Assembly (NCBI GenBank): GCA_964590515.1
Contig: CAZPZD010000044.1
Coordinates: 1 to 19,209, forward strand
DNA length: 19,209 nt
Direction of reading: 5' to 3'
Source of the DNA: JADFRG01 sp964590515
GTDB lineage: Bacteria > Chloroflexota > Anaerolineae > Anaerolineales > E44-bin32
In this document: piece by piece, positions 7,924-13,814 of the stretch
How the letters are laid out: every line of letters begins with the position of its first letter
How positions within the stretch are numbered: the stretch's first letter is position 1
Translations under genes and position numbers: made by a program
Notes under the pieces: model-generated
The model's database searches: none
What the model was told of the DNA's origin: nothing
Seen by the model: only the letters and a program-made list of their open reading frames with translations

Positions 7924-7932
7924 TGGTATCCT
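7924..7932 (+). promoter_or_regulatory. Possible extended -10 promoter for the PIG-L deacetylase
   Basis: TG at 7924-7925, one base, then TATCCT at 7927-7932 resembles an extended -10 with four of six bases correct. It lies 22 nt ahead of the GTG start, in the 55-nt gap after the diguanylate cyclase. Read-through from the upstream operon is equally possible. Confidence 0.3.
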
Positions 7933-7954
7933 CGCCCTTCGTTTCGGAGGTCGA

Positions 7955-8812
7955 GTGAAAGTTCTGCTTGCCGTGCTGGCCCATCCTGATGACGAGACCT
8001 TTGGGATGGGAGGTACTTTGGCACTCTACGCCCAGCGGGGTGCCAAGGTCCATCTGGTCTGCGCGACTCGGGGCGAGGCCGGAACCGTTTCGCCGGAGCA
8101 CCTGCAGGGTTACCCGACCATCGCTCAGCTGCGAGAGGCCGAGCTGAATTGCGCCGCCTCCCACTTAGGGCTTACTGAGGTTCACTACCTTGGCTATCGC
8201 GATTCAGGAATGGCTGGCAGTCCCGAGAACCAGCACCCGGAGGCACTGGCCGCGGCGGACCTTCAGGAGGTAAGCAGGCGAATCACGGAGCACATCCGGC
8301 GGATCAAGCCGCAAGTGGTTATCACGTTTGATCCTGCCGGCGGATACGGCCACCCCGATCACATTGCCACCCATCAGGCAACGGTCGAGGCTTTCCAGGC
8401 CGCCGGCGACTCCGGCAGATTCCCGGCGGCCGGGCCAGCGTTCCAGCCGCAGAAGCTCTACTTCACCACATTCTCTCGCCGTTTTGCCGGGCTCAGCATC
8501 GCATTGCTAAGGATGATCGGCCACAATCCGCGCCGGATGGGCCGCAATAAGGATATTGACCTCTCCGAGATTGCCATCAACCAATTTCCAATCCACGCCA
8601 GGATCAATTACCGGCCGGTGGTCAAGCAGAAGCGGGCGGCCACTGCCTGTCACGCCAGCCAGCTCGATTGGGGCCCTGCCGGGCGCGGCCTGGCCGGGCT
8701 GATCTGGCGCCTGGAACGCCTCGGAACGACCGACACATTCATGCGGTCCCACCCGCCGGCGAGCAATGGTCCTGTCGAGCGGGATTTGTTCCATGGCGTT
8801 CGCGAGGCTTAG
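7955..8812 (+). CDS. PIG-L/LmbE family zinc deacetylase (MshB/Mca-like)
   Basis: A 285-residue hydrolase of the LmbE fold, which removes acetyl groups from N-acetylglucosaminyl compounds or cleaves related amides. The zinc motif AHPDDE is at 9-14 (H10, D13 as ligands) and GHPDH at 132-136 gives the third ligand. The C-terminal part, with INYRPVVKQKRAATACHASQLDWG, resembles the section of mycothiol enzymes (MshB, Mca) that lines the substrate pocket. A role in low-molecular-weight thiol synthesis or detoxification is possible but not shown, since no partner gene (MshA, MshC, BshC) is present. The GTG start at 7955 has GGAGG at 7946-7950, 4 nt upstream. Confidence 0.9.
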   Translation: MKVLLAVLAHPDDETFGMGGTLALYAQRGAKVHLVCATRGEAGTVSPEHLQGYPTIAQLREAELNCAASHLGLTEVHYLGYRDSGMAGSPENQHPEALAAADLQEVSRRITEHIRRIKPQVVITFDPAGGYGHPDHIATHQATVEAFQAAGDSGRFPAAGPAFQPQKLYFTTFSRRFAGLSIALLRMIGHNPRRMGRNKDIDLSEIAINQFPIHARINYRPVVKQKRAATACHASQLDWGPAGRGLAGLIWRLERLGTTDTFMRSHPPASNGPVERDLFHGVREA

Positions 8813-8863
8813 ACTCGCGTCCCCTCGAACTTCCGCGGCTTCATTCGCCCGTAGAGGTCACCT

Positions 8864-8908
8864 ATGAGAACTCCTTTTCCGTCCTGTCCGGACTGTTGCG
8901 ATGCTTGA
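8864..8908 (+). CDS. 14-residue leader ORF overlapping the UPF0316 start
   Basis: The ORF encodes MRTPFPSCPDCCDA. It has a better ribosome binding site (AGAGGT at 8853-8858, 5 nt before the ATG) than the gene behind it, whose ATG at 8901 has none. The stop (8906-8908) overlaps the first codons of that gene by 8 nt. This is the layout of translational coupling, where ribosomes ending the leader restart on the main gene. The three cysteines may be incidental. It could be chance, since such short frames are common. Confidence 0.4.
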   Translation: MRTPFPSCPDCCDA

Positions 8909-9428
8909 CCGACTCGCGATTCCTGCCGAGTGGCTGCCCTTGGCGATCTTTCTGCTCCGGGTGTTTGACATGTCATTCGACACGCTGCGGGTGCTGTTCG
9001 TGGTGCGTGGCCGGCGGGCACCGGCCTGGTTCACCGGGTTCATCCAGTCGGCGCTCTGGGTGATCGCAGTCACCAGCGTGCTCAGCCACCTTGAGAATCT
9101 CCTTAACCTCGTCGCCTATGCCGGAGGCTTTGCCACCGGTACCGTAGTCGGGCTGGCCATCGAGGAGCGGCTGGCGATCGGCCACGGTCATCTAAGGATC
9201 ATCAGCTCCCAGCGCGGCAGCGCGGTGGCGGACGCGCTCCGCCAAGCCGGTTACGGGGTGACCGAACTCTCCGGACGCGGCAAAGACGGCACGGTCGCCA
9301 TCCTCACGACCAGCGTCCGACGGCGGGATATCGACCGAGTTCGCCGGAAGGTCCTACAGACGGACCCGGAGTCTTTCCTGACTGTCGAAGAGGTTCGGCC
9401 GCTCCACCGCGGGTTTTGGCGAGCTTGA
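8901..9428 (+). CDS. UPF0316 membrane protein (DUF5698 + DUF2179), copy 1
   Basis: A 175-residue protein. The N-terminal half has three hydrophobic segments (about 12-35, 43-64, 68-86) with the family features FLLRVFDMSFDTLR (17-30), AYAGGFATGTVVG (72-84) and IEERLA (87-92). The C-terminal half is a soluble DUF2179 domain with RGSAVADALRQAGYGVTELSGRGKDG (about 105-130) and DPESFLTVEEV near the end, a ferredoxin-like fold also found at the end of YitT-type proteins. Its function is unknown. The in-frame stop at 8865-8867 rules out an earlier start, leaving ATG 8901 as the first start. It is followed after 25 nt by a paralogue of the same family. Confidence 0.85.
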   Translation: MLDRLAIPAEWLPLAIFLLRVFDMSFDTLRVLFVVRGRRAPAWFTGFIQSALWVIAVTSVLSHLENLLNLVAYAGGFATGTVVGLAIEERLAIGHGHLRIISSQRGSAVADALRQAGYGVTELSGRGKDGTVAILTTSVRRRDIDRVRRKVLQTDPESFLTVEEVRPLHRGFWRA

Positions 9429-9453
9429 GCTCACCGACCGAGGGCGACTGCAA

Positions 9454-9996
9454 ATGACCCTGTCTTTTCCCGCGATCGATTGGAGCAGCCTGCCACCGGC
9501 CCTGGTGCCGGCCCTGCTGTTCGCGCTGCGGGCGGCCGACCTCACGCTTGCCACCTTGCGGACTCTGGCCATCACCCGCGGGCGTCCGTTCGTGTCCTGG
9601 TTGCTAGGCTTCACCGAATCGGGGCTCTTCTTGCTCGGTGCGGTGGGGCTGCTGACCACTTTGACCAATCCGCTCAACCTCTTGGCCTATGCCGCCGGAT
9701 TCGCCACCGGTAACGTCATCGGCCTCAGCCTCGAGAGTCGGGTCCTCCCCAGTCACGCCCTGGTCCGAATCTACAGCGCGGCCCGCGGGTCGGCCATCGC
9801 CGACGCGCTGCGCAGGGAGGGCTGGGGCGCCACCGAGATCTTCGGACGAGGATTCGGTGGGAGCGTCGAAATGATCCTGTGTTTTGCCCCGCGGCGAGCC
9901 GCCAATCGGCTGCGGGACCGGGTCGTCGCACTCGATCCGGAGGCAGTGGTCACCCTCCAGAACGTCCGCTCGCTGCTCGGGGGCTGGCGTCCGTAG
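9454..9996 (+). CDS. UPF0316 membrane protein (DUF5698 + DUF2179), copy 2
   Basis: A 180-residue paralogue of the preceding protein with the same order of parts: LRAADLTLATLRTLAITRG, LNLLAYAAGFATGNVIGLSLE, RGSAIADALRREGWGATEIFGRGFGG, and DPEAVVTLQNVRSL. Three membrane helices precede the soluble DUF2179 domain. The sequences have clearly diverged: the IEERLAIG segment of copy 1 is replaced by LESRVLPSH, and the Trp in the second helix by Leu. This suggests an old duplication and perhaps a hetero-oligomer. The ATG start at 9454 has GAGGG at 9440-9444. No function can be assigned from sequence. Confidence 0.84.
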   Translation: MTLSFPAIDWSSLPPALVPALLFALRAADLTLATLRTLAITRGRPFVSWLLGFTESGLFLLGAVGLLTTLTNPLNLLAYAAGFATGNVIGLSLESRVLPSHALVRIYSAARGSAIADALRREGWGATEIFGRGFGGSVEMILCFAPRRAANRLRDRVVALDPEAVVTLQNVRSLLGGWRP

Positions 9997-10028
9997 CTCC
10001 TTTGGACCGCTCATACCAATGGCCTGCT

Positions 10029-10056
10029 TTGTCGCTCAAGACCCCTAGGGTATAAT
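10029..10056 (+). promoter_or_regulatory. Promoter of the DUF4388-GTPase-V4R cassette
   Basis: A perfect -10 TATAAT lies at 10051-10056, with TTGTCG at 10029-10034 as a partial -35 (16-nt spacing). It is 44 nt before the ATG of the DUF4388 gene, in the 103-nt gap after the UPF0316 pair. It separates the cassette from the preceding genes. Confidence 0.6.
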
Positions 10057-10099
10057 CGTCGGACTCTATCCCTGGGGGGGTTGGGTCCAGAGACCGTGA

Positions 10100-10915
10100 A
10101 TGGCGCTCAAAGGCAACCTGCGCGATTTCAGCGTCGTGCAAGTCTTCAATCTGGTCAATCTTGCCCACAAGACTGGGACCCTCACACTTGAGGGTCCCAA
10201 TGTGGCCGCCTGGGTATCCTTCCGAGAAGGCAAACTGATCCACGCCCAGCTGGGAAATGAAGATGGCACCCTGCTGGGCGTTCTCTCGAAATCCGGCAAG
10301 GTTCGCCCCGAACAATCCAAACTCATCAAGAAAAACGCGGCAGATAAGACCGACAAAGAACTCGGATTGCTGCTGATCAACGCCGGGTACCTGTCGCAAC
10401 AGGACATCCTGGCAAGCATTCAGCACTACGTTCTGGAGGTTGTCTACCGGCTCTTCTCGTGGTTCGACGGATTTTTTCGCTTCGATAACGATGTCCTTCC
10501 TCCGGATGATCACATCACGATCCGGCTCGATTTGGAAAATGTCATCATCGAGGGCTCCCGCCGGATCAAGGAAGTCGAGGCCCTCGCCGACGAAATCCCC
10601 AATCTGGACATGGCAATGACCTTTGTCGAGCGCCCCGGCGCGAATATTCGCAACGTGCACCTCAATACCATAGAGTGGAAGGTAGTCTCTTATATCAATC
10701 CCAAGAACAGCATCCGGCAGATTGCGCGGGCAAACAAGATGTCCGATATTGAGATCCGGAAGATCGTGTATGCGCTGCTCGAGGCCGGTCTGGTGGAAGT
10801 AATCCGGCCGGAGGGTATGCCGCTGCCGAGCGGGGCCCAATCCTTCCGACCCGTCGATGAGAAGCAGCGGGCAACCCTGGTGAACCGGCTCATCGATCGG
10901 ATCCGCTCACTGTAG
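10100..10915 (+). CDS. DUF4388 (PATAN-like) domain protein
   Basis: A 271-residue soluble protein. Residues 1-120 match the DUF4388/PATAN pattern: MALKGNLRDFSVVQVFNLV, then KTGTLTLEG, WVSFREGKLIHAQLG, and a helical section ending QHYVLEVVYRLFSWFDGFFRFD (about 110-131). The C-terminal part (about 185-255) looks like a winged helix, with INPKNSIRQIARANKMSDIEIRKIVYALLEAGLVEVI. Such domains occur with response regulators and gliding-motility or polarity systems, where they act as protein-interaction modules. No catalytic residues are apparent. It is the first gene of a three-gene unit with a small GTPase 13 nt downstream, so a role as the GTPase partner or effector is likely by inference. Confidence 0.85.
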   Translation: MALKGNLRDFSVVQVFNLVNLAHKTGTLTLEGPNVAAWVSFREGKLIHAQLGNEDGTLLGVLSKSGKVRPEQSKLIKKNAADKTDKELGLLLINAGYLSQQDILASIQHYVLEVVYRLFSWFDGFFRFDNDVLPPDDHITIRLDLENVIIEGSRRIKEVEALADEIPNLDMAMTFVERPGANIRNVHLNTIEWKVVSYINPKNSIRQIARANKMSDIEIRKIVYALLEAGLVEVIRPEGMPLPSGAQSFRPVDEKQRATLVNRLIDRIRSL

Positions 10916-10928
10916 GCGCGAGGGAAGC

Positions 10929-11468
10929 ATGCAGACGGTCAAAATGGTGGTTACCGGGCCATTCAACTCAGGCAAGACCGAGTTGATCAAAGCGGTCAGC
11001 GAGATCGATGTGGTATCCACCGAGCGCAAGATCAGCTCCGAGGCCGAGCGAGTCAAAGAAACCACAACCGTGGCGATGGACTTCGGCCGGATTACGGTCG
11101 ACGACGAGCTGGTGCTCTATCTGTTCGGCACCCCCGGCCAGAAACGCTTCGACTTCATGTGGGAGATCCTCTCCGAAGGAATGCTGGGCTTCATCGTGAT
11201 GGTCGACTCGGCCCGCCCGGAAACATTCCGGGAGGCCCGCGGGATCTTGCAGACTTTCCGGGCCTATGCCCCGACCCCCTATGTCGTGGCGGCCAACAAG
11301 CAGGACATGGAAGACTCGTGGGCAATCGAAGATCTGCGTATCGCACTCAAGCTCGATGCTCGAGTCAAGATGCTGCCCTGCGTTGCGACGAAACGGGACA
11401 CGGTAAAGAACGTATTGCTGGAGCTGCTGTACAGTATCTTGGAGGAGATGGGAGAAAAGAAGAAGTAG
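10929..11468 (+). CDS. Small Ras-like GTPase (MglA/CvnD-like)
   Basis: A 179-residue single-domain GTPase. The P-loop GPFNSGKTE is at 10-18, the switch I region ends in conserved threonines ETTTVAMDFG (44-53), G3 is FGTPGQKRF (66-74), G4 is NKQD (123-126) and G5 is CVATKRD (151-157). As in bacterial MglA and CvnD relatives, the Asp of the eukaryotic DxxGQ is replaced (TPGQ) while the Gln is kept. It has no lipid anchor or membrane segment. MglA proteins switch cell polarity and motility, and CvnD works in conservon signalling with partner proteins. Here the neighbours are DUF4388 and V4R proteins rather than a roadblock protein. The start is ATG 10929 with GAGGGA 4-9 nt upstream. Confidence 0.9.
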   Translation: MQTVKMVVTGPFNSGKTELIKAVSEIDVVSTERKISSEAERVKETTTVAMDFGRITVDDELVLYLFGTPGQKRFDFMWEILSEGMLGFIVMVDSARPETFREARGILQTFRAYAPTPYVVAANKQDMEDSWAIEDLRIALKLDARVKMLPCVATKRDTVKNVLLELLYSILEEMGEKKK

Positions 11469-11498
11469 CTCCCAGCCTCACTCGCTCAACCTGACCCA

Positions 11499-12119
11499 TT
11501 GACCGAGCGGTCTTACTACCCCAACAAGATGGGGCGCATCCTACTCCTGGCCATGGAGGAGGTGCTCGGCCGAAGCGGGCTCAACGCCGTGCTCCGGTTG
11601 GCCAGCCTCGATCAGCTGATCGGCGATTACCCACCGAATACGCTGGATCGGGCATTTCCATTCGAACAGCTTGGCGCAATCCACGAATCACTGGATCGGA
11701 TGTATGGCACCCAGAGCGGGCGCGGCCTTGCACTGAGAACCGGCCGGGTCTGCTTCAAGTACGGGATGCAGGAATTCTCGCCCAACCTCGGCGACGGCAA
11801 TCTTTCCTTTCGCCTGCTGCCGCTCAATATGAAAGTGATCACCGGGGCCAAGGCGCTCGCCGATCTGTTTAATCGGTATTCAGATCAACGGGTACATATA
11901 TCGGAAACTCCGGATCGGATTTCGTGGAATGTCGAGCGTTGCCCGATCTGCTGGGGCCGGCAGACCGAAGCGCCCTGCTGTCACCTGGTCGTCGGGTTGA
12001 TCCAGGAGTCGCTCTACTGGGTCAGCGGCGGTCACAATTTCATGGTCGAGGAGACCCAGTGTCAGGCCCACGGCGATTCGCTCTGCTCGATTCAGGCCAC
12101 CCGCATTCCGCTTGACTAG
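11499..12119 (+). CDS. V4R (4-vinyl-reductase-like) domain protein
   Basis: A 206-residue soluble protein. The V4R domain takes up roughly residues 70-200, following an N-terminal helical part (YYPNKMGRILLLAMEEVLG). Six cysteines cluster at the end: C148 and C151 (CPIC), C160-C161, C188 and C196, a likely zinc or other metal or ligand site. V4R domains bind small hydrophobic or tetrapyrrole-like ligands in some proteins (for example BchJ), but this family is probably regulatory. I keep the TTG at 11499 rather than ATG 11529 because the YYPNKMGRI stretch resembles relatives I recall; no clear Shine-Dalgarno is present. It ends the GTPase cassette, 30 nt after the GTPase gene. Confidence 0.8.
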   Translation: MTERSYYPNKMGRILLLAMEEVLGRSGLNAVLRLASLDQLIGDYPPNTLDRAFPFEQLGAIHESLDRMYGTQSGRGLALRTGRVCFKYGMQEFSPNLGDGNLSFRLLPLNMKVITGAKALADLFNRYSDQRVHISETPDRISWNVERCPICWGRQTEAPCCHLVVGLIQESLYWVSGGHNFMVEETQCQAHGDSLCSIQATRIPLD

Positions 12120-12133
12120 CCGCCGGTGGTGGC

Positions 12134-12163
12134 TTGACCGCCGGTGGGTCGGCCCGCTACAAT
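12134..12163 (+). promoter_or_regulatory. Sigma70 promoter of the thiamine operon
   Basis: -35 TTGACC (12134-12139) and -10 TACAAT (12158-12163) with 18-nt spacing make the best promoter in the window. Transcription would start near 12170, just ahead of the TPP aptamer. A 10-bp direct repeat CCGCCGGTGG (12120-12129 and 12138-12147) flanks and touches the -35. Confidence 0.75.
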
Positions 12164-12177
12164 AGCTTCTAGCATTG

Positions 12178-12273
12178 TCGCAACGGGGAGCCCGGGGCAG
12201 CCGGGCTGAGAGGAGGGCAGGTACGCCCTCGACCCGCGAACCTGATCCGGATTATGCCGGCGGAGGGATTGCA
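12178..12273 (+). promoter_or_regulatory. TPP riboswitch (THI element)
   Basis: The conserved core is present: GCCCGG/CCGGGC hairpin arms followed by GGCTGAGA (ending about 12212), a variable GAGGGC/GCCCTC hairpin (12213-12230), then ACCCG..AACCTGATCCGGATTATGCCGGCGGAGGGA (12232-12268) in short stretches typical of the pyrophosphate-binding half. P1 closes by GCAA (12180-12183) with TTGC (12269-12272). TPP binding would lower expression of the downstream kinase and transporter. It lies within the leader of a sigma70 promoter, and its expression platform is at 12291-12316. Confidence 0.95.
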
Positions 12274-12290
12274 ATCGTACGCTGCCCGCA

Positions 12291-12316
12291 AAGGCCCCTC
12301 TGCCAGGAGGGGTTTT
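12291..12316 (+). promoter_or_regulatory. Riboswitch expression hairpin sequestering the ribosome binding site
   Basis: CCCCTC (12295-12300) pairs with GAGGGG (12307-12312) over a 6-nt loop. The stem can extend with two G-T wobbles and two A-T pairs using the following TTTT. Its 3' arm contains the Shine-Dalgarno GGAGG (12306-12310), 7 nt before the ATT at 12318. GAGGG in the aptamer 3' end (12263-12267) can alternatively pair with CCCTC, freeing the ribosome site when TPP is absent. The T-rich tail (TTTTCATTTT) means some transcription termination is also possible. Confidence 0.65.
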
Positions 12317-12317
12317 C

Positions 12318-12989
12318 ATTTTACGAGCCATTGTCGTTGCTAATGGGGAACTGGAAAACCCGGCCAGGCTGAAAGCGCGCTTGGCGGACTGGGGGGAGGC
12401 CCGGGTCATCGCTGCCGACGGGGGATTGCGCAACTGTCGGCAGCTCGGGCTGATGCCAGAAACGATCATTGGCGACTTTGACTCGATTGATCCTGCCGAG
12501 ATCCCGCAATTGCAAAAGGCTGGGGTTCAACTGCTGCGCAGGCCGCGGCGGAAGGATGAGTCGGACCTGGAGCTGGCGTTGTTCCGCGCCCATGAACTGG
12601 GGATCGCTCAGGTGATCATCCTGGGTGCGCTGGGTGGGCGGCTGGACATGAGTCTCGCCAACTTGCTCTTGCTCGCCCATCCCGGACTCACCGAATTGGA
12701 AATCCGGCTCTGGTCCAGCGATCAGACGGCCTGGCTGCTGCGTCCGCCCGGAGGCGAAGTGGGCGGCCAGGTCGGAGACCTGTTGAGTCTGATTCCACTC
12801 GCCGGTGACGTCACCGGGGTAGTGACCCAAGGGCTCGAGTATCCGTTAGCCGGCGAGACCCTGCACATTGGCCTGCCGCGTGGCGTGAGCAATGTACTGA
12901 CGGCACCTACGGCACGGGTGCAATTGGAGACCGGCATGCTGTTTGCGGTTCACTCTGACTCGCCGCCTGGTCAGGGAGAGCGGAGCTGA
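12318..12989 (+). CDS. Thiamine pyrophosphokinase, probable ATT start
   Basis: It transfers pyrophosphate from ATP to thiamine, giving TPP. From the ATT at 12318 the protein has 223 residues and begins LRAIVVANGE, as the family does. ADGG is at 33-36, GDFDS at 52-56, KDESDLELA at 79-87 and LGALGGRLDM at 102-111, all TPK hallmarks for ATP and metal binding. The first standard start is TTG 12381, which would remove 21 residues including the first strand. From the in-frame stop at 12243 to that TTG there is no ATG, GTG or TTG. GGAGG at 12306-12310 is ideally spaced for ATT 12318. Rare ATT starts are known from E. coli infC and pcnB. The gene sits behind a TPP riboswitch and is followed after 2 nt by an ABC permease. 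Confidence 0.9.
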   Translation: MLRAIVVANGELENPARLKARLADWGEARVIAADGGLRNCRQLGLMPETIIGDFDSIDPAEIPQLQKAGVQLLRRPRRKDESDLELALFRAHELGIAQVIILGALGGRLDMSLANLLLLAHPGLTELEIRLWSSDQTAWLLRPPGGEVGGQVGDLLSLIPLAGDVTGVVTQGLEYPLAGETLHIGLPRGVSNVLTAPTARVQLETGMLFAVHSDSPPGQGERS

Positions 12990-12991
12990 AG

Positions 12992-13795
12992 TTGCCGGCC
13001 CCCACCCGGATGGCCAGGAACGCCGCACTTGGATTGCCGCCGGCAATCCTGATCGTGCTGGTGCTGATGGTCTGGAGCCTGCTGGCGGGCGGCCTCTCCT
13101 CGTTTGTTCTGCCATCGCCGATCGAGGTGGCCCGGGCCGGCTGGGAGACCCGGAGCCTGCTCGCCCCCGCCATTGCAACCACCCTGGTCGAGACCGGCCT
13201 CGGTCTTAGCGTGGCGATCCTGCTGGGCGTGGCGCTCGCGGCAGCTATGGATCTATTCGCTCTGGTTCGGCGGGCCGTGTACCCGATCCTGGTCGCCTCC
13301 CAGACCGTTCAGATATTGGCCATTGCCCCGCTGCTGATCATCTGGTTCGGATTCGGGCTGCTGCCCAAGATCATCGTCGTCGTGCTGATCTGCTTCTTCC
13401 CACTGGCCGTAAATACTGCAGACGGTCTCGCCTCGGCAGATCCCGATCTGATAGCGCTGCTGCGCTCGATGGGAGCCCGGCGCGGTCAGATCTGGCGAAT
13501 CGTCCGACTGCCGGCGGCGCTGCCGTCGTTCTTTTCCGGGCTGCGGGTAGCGGTCACTTACAGCGTGGTCGGGGCGACGATCGCCGAATGGGTAGGTGGA
13601 TCGAATGGCCTCGGCTTGTACATGCTTCGATCCAAGAATGCCCTGGCCACCGACCAAGTATTCGTCGCCATCGTGATTACTTCCGCCCTCAGCATTGGGC
13701 TGTTCCTCTTGGTGGTATTGATTGAGCATCGGACACTGCCCTGGTATTACTCGGCCCAGCGTACCGAACAGTGGCAGGAGAGCGGGATTTATTGA
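12992..13795 (+). CDS. ABC transporter permease (ThiX/SsuC-like), probable thiamine-precursor uptake
   Basis: A 267-residue inner-membrane protein with about six helices. The cytoplasmic EAA loop that docks the ATPase reads LRSMGARRGQIWRIVRLPAALPSFFSGLR, typical of BPD_transp_1 permeases of the nitrate/taurine/thiamine-precursor class. With the THI5-like binding protein and ATPase downstream it should form an importer, probably for hydroxymethylpyrimidine or a related precursor; this substrate is inferred from the TPP riboswitch and the kinase neighbour. The TTG start at 12992 has GGAG at 12982-12985, 6 nt upstream; ATG 13010 is a weaker alternative. Confidence 0.9.
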   Translation: MPAPTRMARNAALGLPPAILIVLVLMVWSLLAGGLSSFVLPSPIEVARAGWETRSLLAPAIATTLVETGLGLSVAILLGVALAAAMDLFALVRRAVYPILVASQTVQILAIAPLLIIWFGFGLLPKIIVVVLICFFPLAVNTADGLASADPDLIALLRSMGARRGQIWRIVRLPAALPSFFSGLRVAVTYSVVGATIAEWVGGSNGLGLYMLRSKNALATDQVFVAIVITSALSIGLFLLVVLIEHRTLPWYYSAQRTEQWQESGIY

Positions 13796-13814
13796 GACCC
13801 GAGAGGAGACACTC

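Noticed and set aside
9950..10840. 296-codon minus-strand frame
   Set aside because: It is antisense to the DUF4388 gene, which has family motifs, a promoter and operon context; the minus frame has none.
12291..12320. Plain intrinsic terminator after the riboswitch
   Set aside because: The T run is part of the stem and broken by CA, and the hairpin arm holds the ribosome site with ideal spacing to the coding start, so site sequestration explains it better; partial termination is left open.
12381..12383. TTG at 12381 as the start of thiamine pyrophosphokinase
   Set aside because: It would delete the conserved first strand (RAIVVANGE) and has no Shine-Dalgarno site, whereas ATT 12318 has GGAGG 7 nt upstream.
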